Positions 54,262 through 63,005 of a stretch of DNA of 64,000 nucleotides are shown here, one piece after another (positions within the stretch are counted from its first letter, which is position 1; each line of letters begins with the position of its first letter). Position numbers and translations under genes: made by a program. The notes beneath the pieces were generated by a model. The model saw only the letters and a program-made list of their open reading frames with translations. It was not told the origin of the DNA and ran no database searches. The stretch is from Paenibacillus polysaccharolyticus (lineage in GTDB: Bacteria > Bacillota > Bacilli > Paenibacillales > Paenibacillaceae): NCBI RefSeq assembly GCF_900102085.1, contig NZ_FMVM01000002.1, positions 186,001 through 250,000 of the forward strand. The letters are read 5' to 3'.

Positions 54262-55434
54262 TTGAAGTCATCCCATTCGAAAGTTTACATTTTAGCAATC
54301 GTTAGTTTCTTGGTCGGGACTTCCGAGTATGCTCTATCAGGTATTTTAGATAAGGTGGCCGCCTCTTTTGATGTCTCACTGGCTGCAGCAGGTCAGTTAA
54401 TTACCATTTTTTCTTTGATCTACGCTCTTTGTACACCCATTCTAATGGCACTCACCGCGAGTATGGACAGAAGAAAGTTAATGATGATCAGTATGGGCAT
54501 ATTTATTGTTTCTAATATCCTTGCCTTTGTCCTTCCAGGATATGGACTCTTTGCAGCTGCTCGGGTCATGATGGCGATTGGAGCAGGAATTGTGGTGGTC
54601 ACTGCTTTGAACATTGCCGCTAAAATTGCACCGTCAGGTAAACAAGCAAGTGCGATTGCTACAGTGGTTATGGGTTTCACAGCGTCATTAATCATTGGTG
54701 TTCCCCTTGGGCGAATTGCAGCTGACACTCTAGGTTGGAAATCCATGTTTGGAGGAATTGCCATTTTAGGCATTTTGGCTATAATCATTCTTTCTTTCGT
54801 CATTCCGCGTATTGAGGGGGACGCGCCTGTGCCGCTCAAGCAGCAGCTAAGTCTATTGAAAAAACCAAAAGTCGCATTAGGATTAGCGATCACTTTCTTC
54901 TGGCTGGGAGGATACTCAATCGCTTATACGTATCTCTCACCCTATTTGCTTCAAGTATCAGCATTAAATAACCAATATCTCAGTGGAGCTTTGCTTGTAT
55001 TTGGTATAGCAAGCATGATTGGTTCCAAGCTTGGTGGCTTCAGTGCGGATCGGTGGGGAGTTAATCGCACATTATTCGGTGGATTTGCACTGCATATTCT
55101 CATGCTGATCCTGCTGTCCGTTGTGACCCATACATTAGTGGGCGTAATGATCGTACTTTTGTTGTGGTCGTTTTCAGCCTGGTCTTCCGGTCCAACGCAG
55201 CAATATCATTTAACGACCATTGAACCGGAAGCTTCAGGAGTGATGCTAAGTCTTAATCAATCCATGATGCAGCTTGCTATGGCAGCCGGTGCAGGTATGG
55301 GAGGAATCGCGATTGAAACGTTCTCTCTCTCATCAATAACCTGGATTGGTGCTGGTGGAATTGCGATCGCAATAATAGCATTAATCATCCTTAATAAAGT
55401 GAATGTAGCTACAAAAGTGAATGTTAATCGTTGA
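54262..55434 (+). CDS. MFS transporter (AraJ/YdhP-like efflux)
   Basis: A 390-aa protein with twelve hydrophobic segments. FLVGTSEYALSGIL is the typical TM1 of the AraJ/YdhP sugar-efflux and drug-efflux group, and MDRRKLMMISM is the loop 2-3 motif. RVMMAIGAGIVVVTALNIA carries the motif in TM4. A TTG start follows AAGGAGTGG. Operator likeness suggests control by the upstream ArsR protein. The substrate is unknown. Confidence 0.88.
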   Translation: MKSSHSKVYILAIVSFLVGTSEYALSGILDKVAASFDVSLAAAGQLITIFSLIYALCTPILMALTASMDRRKLMMISMGIFIVSNILAFVLPGYGLFAAARVMMAIGAGIVVVTALNIAAKIAPSGKQASAIATVVMGFTASLIIGVPLGRIAADTLGWKSMFGGIAILGILAIIILSFVIPRIEGDAPVPLKQQLSLLKKPKVALGLAITFFWLGGYSIAYTYLSPYLLQVSALNNQYLSGALLVFGIASMIGSKLGGFSADRWGVNRTLFGGFALHILMLILLSVVTHTLVGVMIVLLLWSFSAWSSGPTQQYHLTTIEPEASGVMLSLNQSMMQLAMAAGAGMGGIAIETFSLSSITWIGAGGIAIAIIALIILNKVNVATKVNVNR

Positions 55435-55444
55435 CTTCGATGAA

Positions 55445-55861
55445 TTAATCGTAGATCACATTTTTACCTTCGTCACTTAACTTTTTCAGAGATGAAGTCA
55501 TATGATCAATTTCTTCATCCGTGTGTCGTTCCCATGAACCTAATTCAGCGACGATCTTTAGTGGGGATTTGGATCGATAGGATCGGGTCGGGTTTCCAGG
55601 GAAACGTTTATCCGTTACGTTAGGATCATTTTCGAAATCTCCTAAGGGTTCTACGATGTAAATTCGTTCTTTTGCACTCGATCTGGCTAGTTCAGCACCC
55701 CATTTGGCAGCGTTTAAGGTTCCAGTGAAGTAGATGTGATTCGACTTCTTGTCTTGATAATTGGATAAAAATTGTGGCTCTAGTAAATCGCCAATATTTA
55801 GTTCTGCTTTGGTACCGTGAAAAAAGGGACCCGGATCTAAGACTATTTTTTTGTCATCCAT
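55445..55861 (-). CDS. arr: NAD-dependent rifampin ADP-ribosyltransferase
   Basis: A 138-aa enzyme that inactivates rifamycins by ADP-ribosylation at the C23 hydroxyl. PFFHGTKAELNIGDLL has the catalytic His, HIYFTGTLNAAKWGAELA the Tyr, and NVTDKRFPGNPTRSYRSKSP the Asp, all in the order of the Arr family, and the length is full. ATG 55861 follows GAGGTG by eight bases. It is convergent with the MFS gene (10 bp apart). Chromosomal arr is known in many soil bacteria; there is no mobile element here. Confidence 0.95.
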   Translation of the reverse strand: MDDKKIVLDPGPFFHGTKAELNIGDLLEPQFLSNYQDKKSNHIYFTGTLNAAKWGAELARSSAKERIYIVEPLGDFENDPNVTDKRFPGNPTRSYRSKSPLKIVAELGSWERHTDEEIDHMTSSLKKLSDEGKNVIYD

Positions 55862-56010
55862 TACGGACACACCTCAACTTTTAGATTTGTATTTAGCAGT
55901 ATAGTGCAGGCATCGGTGAAAAAACAGTCTGTTATTCTATTTTCGTAAACGTTATAATTAGAGTAGAGGAAAGATACTGTCCCGTGGAACGGACCATAAT
56001 TGTTTCAATT

Positions 56011-56038
56011 CAGCCGCTAATTTAGCGGCTTTTTTTGT
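56011..56038 (+). terminator. Orphan plus-strand terminator
   Basis: AGCCGCT and AGCGGCT form a perfect stem with an AATTT loop and seven Ts. No plus-strand gene ends here. TATAAT at about 55944 could start a transcript of about 85 nt that ends at this site. Confidence 0.8.
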
Positions 56039-56110
56039 TTTTAACACGAACAGCAGTCAGTTGAAGAGGCAAGGCTGCGTCAATCACCTGCAATCGAATC
56101 CTCATTCATA

Positions 56111-56995
56111 TTACACCTTAAACATCGAGGCATTGGATGCGTAATAGGAAATAATAAATTGTTGGAATTGTTCCAATGATGAAGAGAGGTTTCGATGTTT
56201 CATCCATGACAAGCTGATCGGATATACGGCGGCATCGTCAGCAATCGGCACATAGTGCAGTCCAAGATTACGACAGACAGAGACAGGCAGCAGTGCAACC
56301 CCACGATCCAGTCTGATGATCTCGACCAATGTATGAGAATCGACCTCGAATGCCAAATGGGGAACAAAACCTGCCCTTTCACACAGCATCAAGGTGAAAC
56401 GTCGGTATTCATCGTTATTGGCGAGAGAAAGAAAAGGTTCACTCGCAGCGGCGTGTAATGAAATTTGCTTTTCACTGCCATAAGCATGATCAGCAGGCAA
56501 GACAAGCACAATGTCCTCCTCGACAAGCACGCGGCTGTCAATCTCCTCATCCTGAACCGGGTAGCCGGTGATCCCCAGATCCACATCTCCTTTTTTCAGC
56601 TGTGTAATAATGTCATTTCGACTTGCAATACCTTGATGAAGCTGTGAATCGGGGAAAACTTCGATATACTCACGTATCAAACCTGATAGAAATCTTGAAT
56701 TGGAGATAGAGATCCGGATCAACCTCGACAGTTCATCCTCTTTTTCCGTAATGGCCAGCTTGGCATTCTCCAGCTCAACAAAAATGCGGTTCACATGTTT
56801 CAGCAAAATTTCTCCAGCGGCATTCAGCTCAATGTTTCTGCCTTTTCGATGAAAAAGGGGAGTACCCATTTCGTCCTCCAACCGCTTTATGGTGAGACTT
56901 AACGAAGGCTGAGCGATATTTAACTGAGCAGCAGCTTTGGAGATATGTTCTGTGTAAGCTACCGTTTGAAAATATTTTAGCTGGAGAAGCTCCAT
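56111..56995 (-). CDS. LysR family regulator of the adc operon
   Basis: A 294-aa regulator with an N-terminal helix-turn-helix (about 3-60, EHISKAAAQLNIAQPSLSLT) and a substrate-binding domain (about 90-290). AAGGAGTGCATAAC precedes the ATG. It diverges from the acetoacetate decarboxylase gene. ATTTATTTGAATAAAT at 57011 is an AT-rich palindrome that could be its site. It resembles CynR/CbbR-type LysR proteins such as GltC in general form; the effector is unknown. Confidence 0.9.
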   Translation of the reverse strand: MELLQLKYFQTVAYTEHISKAAAQLNIAQPSLSLTIKRLEDEMGTPLFHRKGRNIELNAAGEILLKHVNRIFVELENAKLAITEKEDELSRLIRISISNSRFLSGLIREYIEVFPDSQLHQGIASRNDIITQLKKGDVDLGITGYPVQDEEIDSRVLVEEDIVLVLPADHAYGSEKQISLHAAASEPFLSLANNDEYRRFTLMLCERAGFVPHLAFEVDSHTLVEIIRLDRGVALLPVSVCRNLGLHYVPIADDAAVYPISLSWMKHRNLSSSLEQFQQFIISYYASNASMFKV

Positions 56996-57160
56996 TGTTA
57001 TGCACTCCTTATTTATTTGAATAAATATATATAGTACTTATTATGTATTATATTAAATTTAAAGAAAGATGTAGACTTTATTTATAAGCAAATCAACAAA
57101 TTCAAATCAACAGTTAAACCAATAATCTAATAACCCGATGCAAAGGCAGGTGTCTTTTTC

Positions 57161-57907
57161 ATGAAAATCGATGTGAACAATATCGCCAAAAACCTGAACA
57201 CGCCTTTAACAGCCCCGGCATATCCAATGCCACCGTATAAATTCGTTAATCGCGAGTACTTGAACATCATCTATCGAACGGATGAACAGGCTCTGCGGGC
57301 AGCTGTTCCTGAGCCATTGCAAATCACCGAACCCTTGGTGAAATTCGAAGTGATGTGGATGCCGGACGTCTCCGGACTTGGCGCATATACGGAAGCTGGA
57401 CAGGTCATTCCCGTGCAGTTCAATGGGGAAGACGGGGATTACGTGCATTCGATGTACGTGGATAACTTTCCCGCCATTGCAAGTGGCCGAGAGTTAACCG
57501 CTTATCCCAAAAAGCTCGGTGCTCCCAAGCTGTACACAGACTCTGACACACTCGTCGGTACACTGGACTATGGATCACTGCGCGTAGCCACAGCAACGAT
57601 GGGTTTCAAACATGTGGAGATGGACAAAGAGCTTGCGAAAAAAGAAATCTGCCGTCCCAACTTTATGATCAAAATAGCTACGGATTATACCGGGAATCTG
57701 CGGATCTGCGACCTGATACGTACCCAGATTACCGACATCGAGGTGAAGGAAGCTTGGACAGGCCCGGCTCGGCTACAACTTTTTGAGCATGCGCTTGCGC
57801 CTTTGGCTGATTTACCAGTGCTTGAAGTCGTGTCTGCTTCACACATTCTGACGAACTTAACTTTGAATGCAGCACAGCCTGTATATAACTATCTGGAAGA
57901 AAAATAA
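57161..57907 (+). CDS. adc: Acetoacetate decarboxylase
   Basis: A 248-aa enzyme of the Adc family, which converts acetoacetate to acetone and CO2 through a Schiff base. GRELTAYPKKLGAPKL carries the adjacent catalytic Lys pair. DTLVGTLDYGSLRVATATMG and EICRPNFM match the Clostridium acetobutylicum enzyme closely. AGGTG lies about ten bases before the ATG. The next gene starts 13 bp after its stop, so the two are cotranscribed. Some Adc-like proteins act on other keto acids, so the true substrate is open. Confidence 0.92.
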   Translation: MKIDVNNIAKNLNTPLTAPAYPMPPYKFVNREYLNIIYRTDEQALRAAVPEPLQITEPLVKFEVMWMPDVSGLGAYTEAGQVIPVQFNGEDGDYVHSMYVDNFPAIASGRELTAYPKKLGAPKLYTDSDTLVGTLDYGSLRVATATMGFKHVEMDKELAKKEICRPNFMIKIATDYTGNLRICDLIRTQITDIEVKEAWTGPARLQLFEHALAPLADLPVLEVVSASHILTNLTLNAAQPVYNYLEEK

Positions 57908-57920
57908 GGAGGCAACACAT

Positions 57921-58958
57921 ATGAGAATTGCAATTGTAGGTGCAGGTTCACTTGGAACCATCGTTGGAGCTTATCTGGCAGATGGCGGAATGGACGTGGA
58001 GTTAATTGATGCATATCAGGAACATGTCGATGCACTTAATCAGACAGGAGCAAAAGTAACCGGAACGACCGAGTTTCAGGCCAAAGTAAAAGCCATCACC
58101 CCTGAACAAAAGTCAGGGCAATATGATCTTGTGCTGTTGTTAACGAAACAATTGTACAATGAGTCTGTATTGAAAGAATTGCTTCCATATCTGCATGAAG
58201 ACAGTGTTGTATGTTCTCTGCAAAACGGAATTCCCGAAGACAACGTGGCATCGATCGTTGGAGCTGAACGGGTTATCGCGGGTTCCGTTGAGTTTGGTGC
58301 TACATTCATGGAACCCGGCGTATCCAGTCTGACCACGGCGTATCCTCAATTCAAGCAGTACGCATTCCAGATCGGGGAATTGAATGGAGAGACAACCGAA
58401 CGAATTCAGCGTGTAAAAGAAGTTCTTGATCTCGTTGGAGGTACACATATCTCGAATAATCTGGTAGGCACGAAATGGTCAAAACTGCTAATCAACAATG
58501 CTTTTAGCGGTTTATCTGCTGCACTGAACGGCACGTATGGAGATATTCTCGATCATGAAGCAGGCATTCGAAGTGCGGTTCATATCATTGACGAAACGAT
58601 CAAGGTCGGACATGCGAATGGTGTTTCTTTTGTCACGATGAACGGATTCGATATGGCTTCATTGGAGCTACAGAGCGAAAAGGAAGTCCCTGCACGTATT
58701 GAAACGTTACGTCATGTAATGGAACCATCCAGACTGCTTAAGGCGAGCATGTTGCAGGATCTGGAGAAACAACGTAAAACGGAGATTCATTATATCAACG
58801 GCGTAGTTTCGAGCAAGGCAAAAGGTACCGGGATTGCAACACCGTATAATGATACGGTCGTTCAACTGGTAGAAGCCGCAGAAGAAGCACAGAACGTACC
58901 CGAGTTTGCAGCCAACATCCATGCGTTTGAGCAGCTTTTGAATATGTCACAGGTGTAA
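57921..58958 (+). CDS. Ketopantoate reductase family (ApbA/PanE-like) oxidoreductase
   Basis: A 345-aa NADP-dependent reductase. GAGSLGTIVGAYLADGG is the Rossmann nucleotide loop, LLLTKQLYN and SLQNGIPEDN are ApbA motifs, and NLVGTKWSKLLINNAFSG has the catalytic Lys. It is longer than typical PanE (about 300). AATAAGGAGGC precedes the ATG. Because it lies with adc under a LysR regulator rather than with panB/panC, it probably reduces another 2-keto or 3-keto acid. Confidence 0.88.
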   Translation: MRIAIVGAGSLGTIVGAYLADGGMDVELIDAYQEHVDALNQTGAKVTGTTEFQAKVKAITPEQKSGQYDLVLLLTKQLYNESVLKELLPYLHEDSVVCSLQNGIPEDNVASIVGAERVIAGSVEFGATFMEPGVSSLTTAYPQFKQYAFQIGELNGETTERIQRVKEVLDLVGGTHISNNLVGTKWSKLLINNAFSGLSAALNGTYGDILDHEAGIRSAVHIIDETIKVGHANGVSFVTMNGFDMASLELQSEKEVPARIETLRHVMEPSRLLKASMLQDLEKQRKTEIHYINGVVSSKAKGTGIATPYNDTVVQLVEAAEEAQNVPEFAANIHAFEQLLNMSQV

Positions 58959-59004
58959 AGCTTGAAGCTTGATGCAATCACAAATTCATAGCACAAAACG
59001 CAAA

Positions 59005-59067
59005 CAAAGAAGCCTTTCCTTCCGCATGAGTACAATGAACCATACGTGTGAGGGAGGGCTTCTTTTA
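59005..59067. terminator. Bidirectional terminator
   Basis: AAAGAAGCCTTTCCTTCC pairs with GGGAGGGCTTCTTTT with a small internal loop, and A/T runs flank it. It separates the reductase from the convergent TetR gene. Confidence 0.82.
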
Positions 59068-59130
59068 TTTTGTGAAGTTTAGCTAAAAGGTCATTATTCC
59101 AACGGATTAATCTTGCTCCACGAATTGACT

Positions 59131-59778
59131 CTATCGGTTGTCCTCATTGCCTGCATAATGCAACAGCATATCAACCAACTGCTTTGTCATCTGATCATCC
59201 AGTTGATGAAGTTCATGTGAGCGGTGTGTAAACATCTTCTGCAACATGCCCATCATCACCGTAAATATGAACTGCGCCAGCTTAAGCGGAGGGGTAGCAT
59301 TGCGGATGCTGCCGTCGGCAACACCTGAGTTCAATGCTTCAAGCAGGAAGTGATTCTCTTTACCGTTTTGGATAAACCGTTCATAAGTATCCTTCAATTC
59401 CGGCTGAAAATGAACTAGCTCATAATTGATATCAAATAATTGAATAAAACGAATATGGTCCGGATTTTCCTTAGCAAAAGAAACCCATGCGTTCAGCATC
59501 GCTGCAAGCTGTTCACGGCCACTACTACTTGGGCTTGTAGCCTGCCCTACGTGCTGGGTCATGGTTTCAACCAACTGCATCTGAATGGTGAGCAGCAGCT
59601 CATCGATCGATTGAAAATGTTTATAGAAGGTCACTCGGCTTAGATTCGCTTCAGCACAAATGTCTTTGATTTTTACTTGAAGCAGACCGTGTTTCAGAAA
59701 AAGGTGCTTACCCGCTTCGATCAGTTCATCCCGATTCTGATTTTTTAACTGCTGATGCCAATTCTCATTCGCTTGCAT
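59131..59778 (-). CDS. TetR family repressor of the MFS operon
   Basis: A 215-aa repressor with a helix-turn-helix at about 15-62 (IKDICAEANLSRVTFYKHF). ATG 59778 follows GGAAAGGAAAG; the GTG at 59808 is less likely. It overlaps the end of the MFS gene by 14 bp on the same strand, so it is the second gene of the operon. A GTTTAC/GTAAAC inverted repeat before the MFS gene is its likely operator. Confidence 0.9.
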   Translation of the reverse strand: MQANENWHQQLKNQNRDELIEAGKHLFLKHGLLQVKIKDICAEANLSRVTFYKHFQSIDELLLTIQMQLVETMTQHVGQATSPSSSGREQLAAMLNAWVSFAKENPDHIRFIQLFDINYELVHFQPELKDTYERFIQNGKENHFLLEALNSGVADGSIRNATPPLKLAQFIFTVMMGMLQKMFTHRSHELHQLDDQMTKQLVDMLLHYAGNEDNR

Positions 59779-60967
59779 ATTGCTTTCCTTTCCTGGAACG
59801 TTGTGCACTCATCGTAAGTGATAATGCTGCCAGTAACATAAAGGCACCAAAAATATACGGAAAGTTTACGTTTTTGTCAAACAGCAGACCTGCAACAAGT
59901 GGGCCGAAGACAGTACCTAGGCTCGAATACGTCGTATTCAAACCTGATGCATAACCTTGACGATCCCCGGCACTTTTAGATATCAGGGAGCTGACAGTTG
60001 GTCTCAGGAACGCATTGAATGCAAAATAAAGCGCTGATGCAAATAATAAAAATGCCAGATTAACCTTAATTAACATCAGCAGAAGAGCAATCGGGGTCAT
60101 GATTAAGGACAGACGGATGAGTTTGATTTCGCCCAAGCGTTTCACAAAAAAGTCCAGTAACCAGATCTGGATCACGATACCGATAATCGCTCCCATGGTG
60201 ATGATAACCGAGATGGTTGAAGCATTAAAGCCATATTTGTATTTGGCAAACAGCGAGAAGACCGTCTCATAACTCATCAGACCAAAGGTCATCACCAGAA
60301 TAATCAACAAGTATCCAAAATAAGGAACCTTGAACGAACTCCAGATTTGCTCGCCCATGGTGAACCCTTTTTTCTTCGACGTTGAGATTGTTCTTTTTTC
60401 AGGTGGAAGAGTCTCTGGCAAGAGAAGAGTAAGCATTGCCGCAACTAAACCCAAACCGGAAGCGACGAAATACGGCATACGCACACCCATCTCGGCAATA
60501 AAACCGCCCAAACCTGGCCCAAGCACCATACCCAGGTTCATCGATGCACCGAAATAACCCATCCCCTTGGCGCGGGTTTCCGGGGTTGTAATATCGGCCA
60601 CATAAGCCAGATTGGCTGGAACCATCAGACCTAGACTGATTCCCCCGATGAAACGAGCGATATAGAGGAGAGGTAGAGACGTCGATACCGCAAAAATAAG
60701 ATCAGACACGACAACCAGAAACATCCCTGCCATAATCAGCTTTTTACGTCCAAAACGGTCAGCCCATTGTCCTCCAAGCGGAGAAAACAGAAACTGGGCT
60801 GCGCCAAAGGCTGCGACCAAAAATCCGGCAACGGTGCCTCCTGCATGGAACAGCTTGAGATACTCCGGTAATATCGGAATCAGCATCCCTTGTCCGAGCA
60901 AAGCAATAAACAGATTTAACATCAAAATAAACATCGGAAAGCGGGTGGATTGTGTCATGGTACGCAT
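59765..60967 (-). CDS. MFS multidrug-type transporter
   Basis: A 400-aa transporter with twelve hydrophobic segments, of the drug:H+ antiporter-1 group. GGQWADRFGRKKLIM is the loop 2-3 motif and GPGLGGFIAE the antiporter motif C of TM5. I prefer ATG 60967 after AAGGAGA, although spacing is 12 bases; ATG 60958 and ATG 60991 are alternatives. It is cotranscribed with the TetR gene. The substrate is unknown. Confidence 0.88.
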   Translation of the reverse strand: MRTMTQSTRFPMFILMLNLFIALLGQGMLIPILPEYLKLFHAGGTVAGFLVAAFGAAQFLFSPLGGQWADRFGRKKLIMAGMFLVVVSDLIFAVSTSLPLLYIARFIGGISLGLMVPANLAYVADITTPETRAKGMGYFGASMNLGMVLGPGLGGFIAEMGVRMPYFVASGLGLVAAMLTLLLPETLPPEKRTISTSKKKGFTMGEQIWSSFKVPYFGYLLIILVMTFGLMSYETVFSLFAKYKYGFNASTISVIITMGAIIGIVIQIWLLDFFVKRLGEIKLIRLSLIMTPIALLLMLIKVNLAFLLFASALYFAFNAFLRPTVSSLISKSAGDRQGYASGLNTTYSSLGTVFGPLVAGLLFDKNVNFPYIFGAFMLLAALSLTMSAQRSRKGKQYASE

Positions 60968-61009
60968 ACGTTTAAATTTCTCCTTCTCCATCATGTACAA
61001 TTTTTTATG

Positions 61010-61074
61010 GTTTACACATCGTTAACCTTTACTCGATGTAAACTATTATAGTGTGTTATAATTCCTGTTGTAAA
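61010..61074. promoter_or_regulatory. Divergent promoter and TetR operator region
   Basis: GTTTACACATCG (61010) and CGATGTAAAC (61034) form an interrupted inverted repeat. For the MFS gene, TTTACA (61074-61069) and TATAAT (61050-61045) on the minus strand are spaced 18 bp. For the methyltransferase, TGTTATAAT (61054-61062) is an extended -10 on the plus strand. Confidence 0.65.
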
Positions 61075-61105
61075 TACATTTTTGATGGAAAATGGGTGAG
61101 ACGTA

Positions 61106-61846
61106 TTGATTGATCACAACAATCAGGAAGAGTACCGAGATCCAATGAACTATGATCTGGAATTTGGCGGTGAGACGGACAAATACGAATTTTTCCTTCA
61201 ACTTGCCAAGAAAAATCCGGGACATGTGCTGGAGCTTGCTTGTGGAACAGGATTAGCCACACTTTATTTAGCCGAAAGAGGAGTTCAAATTAGCGGTGTA
61301 GATATCGTAGAGCCTATGCTCGCGTATGCGAGAGTCAAAGCGAAGGATCTGCCGGTTGCTTTTATCGAAGCAGATGCGCGTACGTTTGAATCTGATCAGC
61401 GCTTCTCCATGATTTTTCTGACGGGAAATGCATTTCAGGCTTTTCTGAGCGATGAGGATCAGCAGGCATTGCTGCAAACGGCGTATAATCATTTGGAGCC
61501 TGGTGGCATATTTGCATTTGAGATGCGAAATCCGGACGGCAATGATTTATCGGATGAAGAAGAAGAGCACTGGGGCACATTTGTCGATGTGGATGGCGTG
61601 ACGGTTAAAGTATCTGGTAGCCAGACATATGATGCCGAGAAACAGATCATGCACTGGACAACCGTTCGGGACTGGGGCCATCGCCAAACGACGTCACGCA
61701 TTGCTTGCAGATTTACGGATGTGCAGACACTGCAGCAGTTGCTGGAAAAGCAAGGTTTTACCCTCGAGAATCAATATGCGAACTGGGATCAAACGCCGTT
61801 TCAACCGTCAAGTCCAATGGTAATTAGTGTATGTAAGAAAGGGTAA
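61106..61846 (+). CDS. Class I SAM-dependent methyltransferase
   Basis: A 246-aa methyltransferase. HVLELACGTGLATLYLAERG is motif I for S-adenosylmethionine, SGVDIVEPML motif II, and NHLEPGGIFAFEMRNP the post-III motif. The acceptor is unknown. A TTG start at 61106 follows GGGTGAG. It diverges from the MFS-TetR operon and may share its operator, which would hint at a common inducer. Confidence 0.9.
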   Translation: MIDHNNQEEYRDPMNYDLEFGGETDKYEFFLQLAKKNPGHVLELACGTGLATLYLAERGVQISGVDIVEPMLAYARVKAKDLPVAFIEADARTFESDQRFSMIFLTGNAFQAFLSDEDQQALLQTAYNHLEPGGIFAFEMRNPDGNDLSDEEEEHWGTFVDVDGVTVKVSGSQTYDAEKQIMHWTTVRDWGHRQTTSRIACRFTDVQTLQQLLEKQGFTLENQYANWDQTPFQPSSPMVISVCKKG

Positions 61847-61919
61847 GTATGCATCGTAATGATTAAAATGATTGAAATGATGCATTGAAATTACATAAGT
61901 AGAAAGGGGAATGTTTGAT

Positions 61920-62105
61920 ATGACAACATCCAGAACTTGTAACGATTGCGGAGGTACATCCTTTGTGGAGGCAACCGACTTTATTAATTTGCGGCCTTTG
62001 GATAAAAAGATGTCGCTTGGTTCTGAACGTGTGTATACGATTTGTCTGAACTGCGGTGAGGTTGTTTCCATTAAGGTGAAAAACCCGGAGAAGTTGGTGA
62101 ATTAA
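61920..62105 (+). CDS. Small zinc-ribbon protein
   Basis: A 61-aa protein with two Cys pairs, CNDCGG near the start and CLNCGE near residue 46, forming a zinc ribbon. The rest includes INLRPLDKKMSLGSERVYTI. ATG 61920 is about ten bases after AGAAAGGGG; ATG 61911 is too close. Function is unknown. It is probably expressed with or after the methyltransferase (73-bp gap). Confidence 0.78.
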   Translation: MTTSRTCNDCGGTSFVEATDFINLRPLDKKMSLGSERVYTICLNCGEVVSIKVKNPEKLVN

Positions 62106-62179
62106 ACAGTTTTCGGGAGAGAAGACAAAAGGAATCCTGCACTTATAGTACGACTTGACCGTTTTATCATTTTCATCAC

Positions 62180-62207
62180 AGGCAACCGATATGTCGGTTG
62201 TCTTTTT
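62180..62207 (+). terminator. Terminator
   Basis: GCAACCGA and TCGGTTGT form a stem with a TATG loop and a T run. Confidence 0.88.
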
Positions 62208-62303
62208 GCTTTTCCCACCTTGTATTTCAAATGATACATTTAGTAGAATGATGAAGCACATACACTTGCATTTAAGAGGTAACGCTAGGATAGGGGTGCT
62301 ACA

Positions 62304-63005
62304 GTGAATCGCATTTTGCTTGTTGAAGATGATGAAAATTTTGTATTTGGAATAGAATATACGTTAACCAATGAAGGTTATGAGGTCATTCATGCCGGAA
62401 CCTTGAAGGAAGCTCGCGATGCTCTTGCGCAGCACGAGATAGAACTTATTTTGCTCGATATTAATTTGCCTGACGGAACGGGATATGAATTATGCAAGCA
62501 AATTCGTGTGGACTCAGAGGTGCCGATCATTTTTCTCACCGCGCTGGATGAAGAGATGAATGTGGTCGCGGGACTTGATCTGGGTGCTGACGATTATATG
62601 ACCAAGCCGATTCGTACCAAGGAGCTGCTTTCTAGAATCAAGGCTGTTTTACGGCGTCATTCCCGCCCTGAACAGCATTCAAACATATGGAAATCCGACG
62701 ACTTTGAAGTTCGCGTGCTGGAAGGTGTTGTTTTCAAAAACAAAAATGAAGTTCCGCTGACAACGCTAGAGTTCCGGCTGCTTCTTATGTTAATGTCCCA
62801 TCCCAAACAGATATGCAGCAGGACATCAATCCTTGAGAAGTTATGGGATGTCTCTGGTGAATTCATTGATGATAATACGTTGTCCGTACATATACGCCGA
62901 TTAAGGGAAAAGGTGGAGGAAACACCCGCCGCGCCTAAGTATATTGTTACAATTCGCGGAGTTGGATACAAATGGAACGCCGAAACGACAGGAGCATACC
63001 GCTGA
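62304..63005 (+). CDS. OmpR family response regulator
   Basis: A 233-aa regulator. The receiver (1-115) has the acidic pair in VEDDE, phosphoacceptor Asp in LILLDINLPDGTG, and Lys in YMTKPI. The winged-helix domain (about 130-228) has TTLEFRLLLMLM and the recognition part NTLSVHIRRLREK. It starts at a GTG after AGGGG. The stop TGA overlaps the kinase ATG by one base. It resembles regulators that control peptide-antibiotic ABC transporters, but no target is in view. Confidence 0.93.
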   Translation: MNRILLVEDDENFVFGIEYTLTNEGYEVIHAGTLKEARDALAQHEIELILLDINLPDGTGYELCKQIRVDSEVPIIFLTALDEEMNVVAGLDLGADDYMTKPIRTKELLSRIKAVLRRHSRPEQHSNIWKSDDFEVRVLEGVVFKNKNEVPLTTLEFRLLLMLMSHPKQICSRTSILEKLWDVSGEFIDDNTLSVHIRRLREKVEETPAAPKYIVTIRGVGYKWNAETTGAYR

